A DNA stretch of 64,000 nt from Plantibacter sp. ME-Dv--P-122b. Its GTDB lineage: Bacteria; Actinomycetota; Actinomycetes; Actinomycetales; Microbacteriaceae. This document shows, one piece after another, positions 62,723 to 64,000 of this stretch (positions are counted from its first letter, which is position 1; each line of letters begins with the position of its first letter). The stretch is taken from contig NZ_JARVSC010000010.1 of assembly GCF_030209375.1 (NCBI RefSeq), positions 62,001-126,000 on the forward strand, read 5' to 3'. The notes under the pieces are model-generated. The model was given only the letters and a program-made list of their open reading frames with translations, was not told where the DNA came from and made no database searches. The position numbers and the translations under genes were made by a program.

Positions 62723-64000
62723 CGTGCGCCTTCCAGGGAACCGGTGGCCGCGTGCATCACGGTCTCCGGGGTCGCTTCTTCGCGGGTGAGCTCGGCGGTG
62801 ATCCGGCCCTCGTGCATGACGAGGACGCGGTCGGCCATGCCGAGGACCTCGGGCAGTTCGGAGGAGATCATGAGGATCGCGATGCCGCGGCCGGCGAGTT
62901 CGGAGATGAGGCGGTGGACTTCGCTCTTCGTGCCGACGTCGATGCCGCGGGTGGGCTCGTCGACGATGAGGAAGGTCGGCTCGGTGGCGAGCCACTTCGC
63001 GAGGACGACCTTCTGCTGGTTGCCGCCGGAGAGGGTGGAGACCGCGTACTCCTGGGAGCCGGTCTTCACCTGGAGGCGGGCCGACCACTCCTCGGCCGCC
63101 TCGCGTTCGCGGCGGCCGGAGATGATCCCGAACCGCGCGAGCCGGTGGCGGAGGGTGAGGGTCGCGTTGCGGGCGACCGACAGGTCCATCACGAGCCCCT
63201 GCTTGCGGCGGTCCTCGGGGACGAAGCCCATGCCGGCGTCGATCGCGGCCTGCGGGTCGCCGGCCTTCACCGGCTCGCCGTCGAGCGTGACGCGTCCGGT
63301 GTCGTAGGGGTCGATGCCGAAGACGGCGCGGGCGACCTCGGTGCGCCCGGCACCGACGAGTCCCGCGAGGGCGACGATCTCGCCCGAGCGCACCGTGAAC
63401 GAGATGTCGGAGAAGACGCCGGCGCGCGACAGCCCGTCGACGGCGAGGACCGCGTCGCCGACCTCCGCGTCCTGCTTGGGGAAGAGGGCGGCGATGTCGC
63501 GGCCGACCATCTGCCGGACGATCGCGTCGACCGAGGTCTCGCTCGTGACGTGCGTGGCGATGTAGCGGCCGTCGCGCATGACCGTGATGCGGTCGCACAG
63601 CGCGAAGACCTCCTCGAAGCGGTGGGAGATGAACATGATGCCGGCGCCCGCGTCGCGCAGGGAGCGGGCGACCTGGAAGAGGCGGTCGACCTCGACGCCG
63701 GAGAGCGCGGCGGTCGGTTCGTCCATGATGAGGACCTTGGCGTCGAGCGAGATGGCCTTCGCGATCTCGATGATCTGCTGGTCGGCGATCGACAGGCCCT
63801 CGGCGACGCGGTCGGGGTCGATCTGGACGCCGAGGCGGTCGAACAGGGCGCGGGCGGCTTTCCGCATGGCGCCCGTGCTGATGAGCCCCAGGCCGTTCTT
63901 CGGCTGGCGGCCGATGAAGATGTTCTCGGCGACGGTGAGGTCGGGGAACAGCGTCGGCTCCTGGTAGATCACGGAGATGCCCGCGGCCTTGCTGTCGGCG
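62719..64000 (-). CDS. rhaT: rhamnose-type ABC transporter ATPase (5' end outside window)
   Basis: At least 426 codons; the N-terminus with the first Walker A motif lies beyond the window. It has two ATP-binding halves. The first has a degenerate signature LSIADQQ and Walker B LIMDEPTAALS. The second has GLVGAGRTE, LSGGNQQKV and LIVDEPTRGID. Energises sugar uptake with the two permeases and the binding protein in one operon. The transcript starts outside the window, so its control region cannot be examined here. Confidence 0.88.
   Translation of the reverse strand, partial: ADSKAAGISVIYQEPTLFPDLTVAENIFIGRQPKNGLGLISTGAMRKAARALFDRLGVQIDPDRVAEGLSIADQQIIEIAKAISLDAKVLIMDEPTAALSGVEVDRLFQVARSLRDAGAGIMFISHRFEEVFALCDRITVMRDGRYIATHVTSETSVDAIVRQMVGRDIAALFPKQDAEVGDAVLAVDGLSRAGVFSDISFTVRSGEIVALAGLVGAGRTEVARAVFGIDPYDTGRVTLDGEPVKAGDPQAAIDAGMGFVPEDRRKQGLVMDLSVARNATLTLRHRLARFGIISGRREREAAEEWSARLQVKTGSQEYAVSTLSGGNQQKVVLAKWLATEPTFLIVDEPTRGIDVGTKSEVHRLISELAGRGIAILMISSELPEVLGMADRVLVMHEGRITAELTREEATPETVMHAATGSLEGAR

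Overview
This 64 kb, very GC-rich window comes from the chromosome of an actinobacterium, most likely a member of the Microbacteriaceae. That placement is inferred from gene content and style. The coproporphyrin-dependent haem genes, the Holin-X/DUF3618 pair, many GTG starts, many apparently leaderless genes with TANNNT boxes and the absence of foreign-looking DNA all fit. I see no rRNA or tRNA gene, no CRISPR array, no insertion sequence and no prophage. No gap between genes exceeds 300 bases, and the larger gaps are mostly filled by dispersed repeats or operators.

Layout. 0-8.5 kb is a haem operon region: the end of coproporphyrinogen oxidase, three small envelope genes, an acetyltransferase, then hemQ-hemH-hemC-hemD with overlapping stops and starts, and hemB-hemL. 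8.5-16 kb holds small membrane proteins, a YhdH-type reductase, an ABC exporter, L-lactate dehydrogenase, an SRPBCC protein and tRNA hydroxylase TrhO. 16-24.7 kb is an acyl-CoA degradation block (thiolase, two SDRs, a PaaG-like hydratase/isomerase), a ClgR-like regulator and the methylcitrate cycle genes prpD-prpB-prpC. 24.7-29.9 kb encodes two paralogous secreted proteins with Ig-like repeats, a lipoprotein and a thioesterase. 29.9-40.7 kb holds an AlkA-like glycosylase, an FAD oxidoreductase, the 1253-residue PutA, GntR and AsnC regulators, a dimethylargininase-type enzyme, polyprenol-phosphate mannose synthase and an NmrA-like protein.

40.7-64 kb is mostly sugar metabolism. It has an L-lactate dehydrogenase (lldD) with its FadR-type regulator, a rhamnose operon (aldolase/dehydrogenase, rhamnulokinase, a 2-hydroxyacid dehydrogenase), a DeoR regulator, a TetR/hydrolase pair, rhamnose isomerase and mutarotase, an MFS exporter, an orphan isomerase with a LacI regulator, an aldo/keto reductase and a rhamnose-type ABC importer cut by the window edge. 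Related LacI-type palindromes precede rhaI, rhaM and the lactate operon, so rhamnose is probably taken through lactaldehyde and L-lactate to pyruvate under shared control.

The most unusual content is not a gene. Ten long inverted repeats of 62-93 bp (family A, arms ending TCAGGA/TCCTGA, eight copies; family B, arms CGCGAACTGTC/GACAGTTCGCG, two copies) lie directly behind gene ends. A third family (C, core TTCGACAAGCTCAGGGACC) also lies mostly at gene ends. In three places repeat DNA appears to have become protein-coding, and one family C copy seems to have expanded into a tandem 18-bp array.
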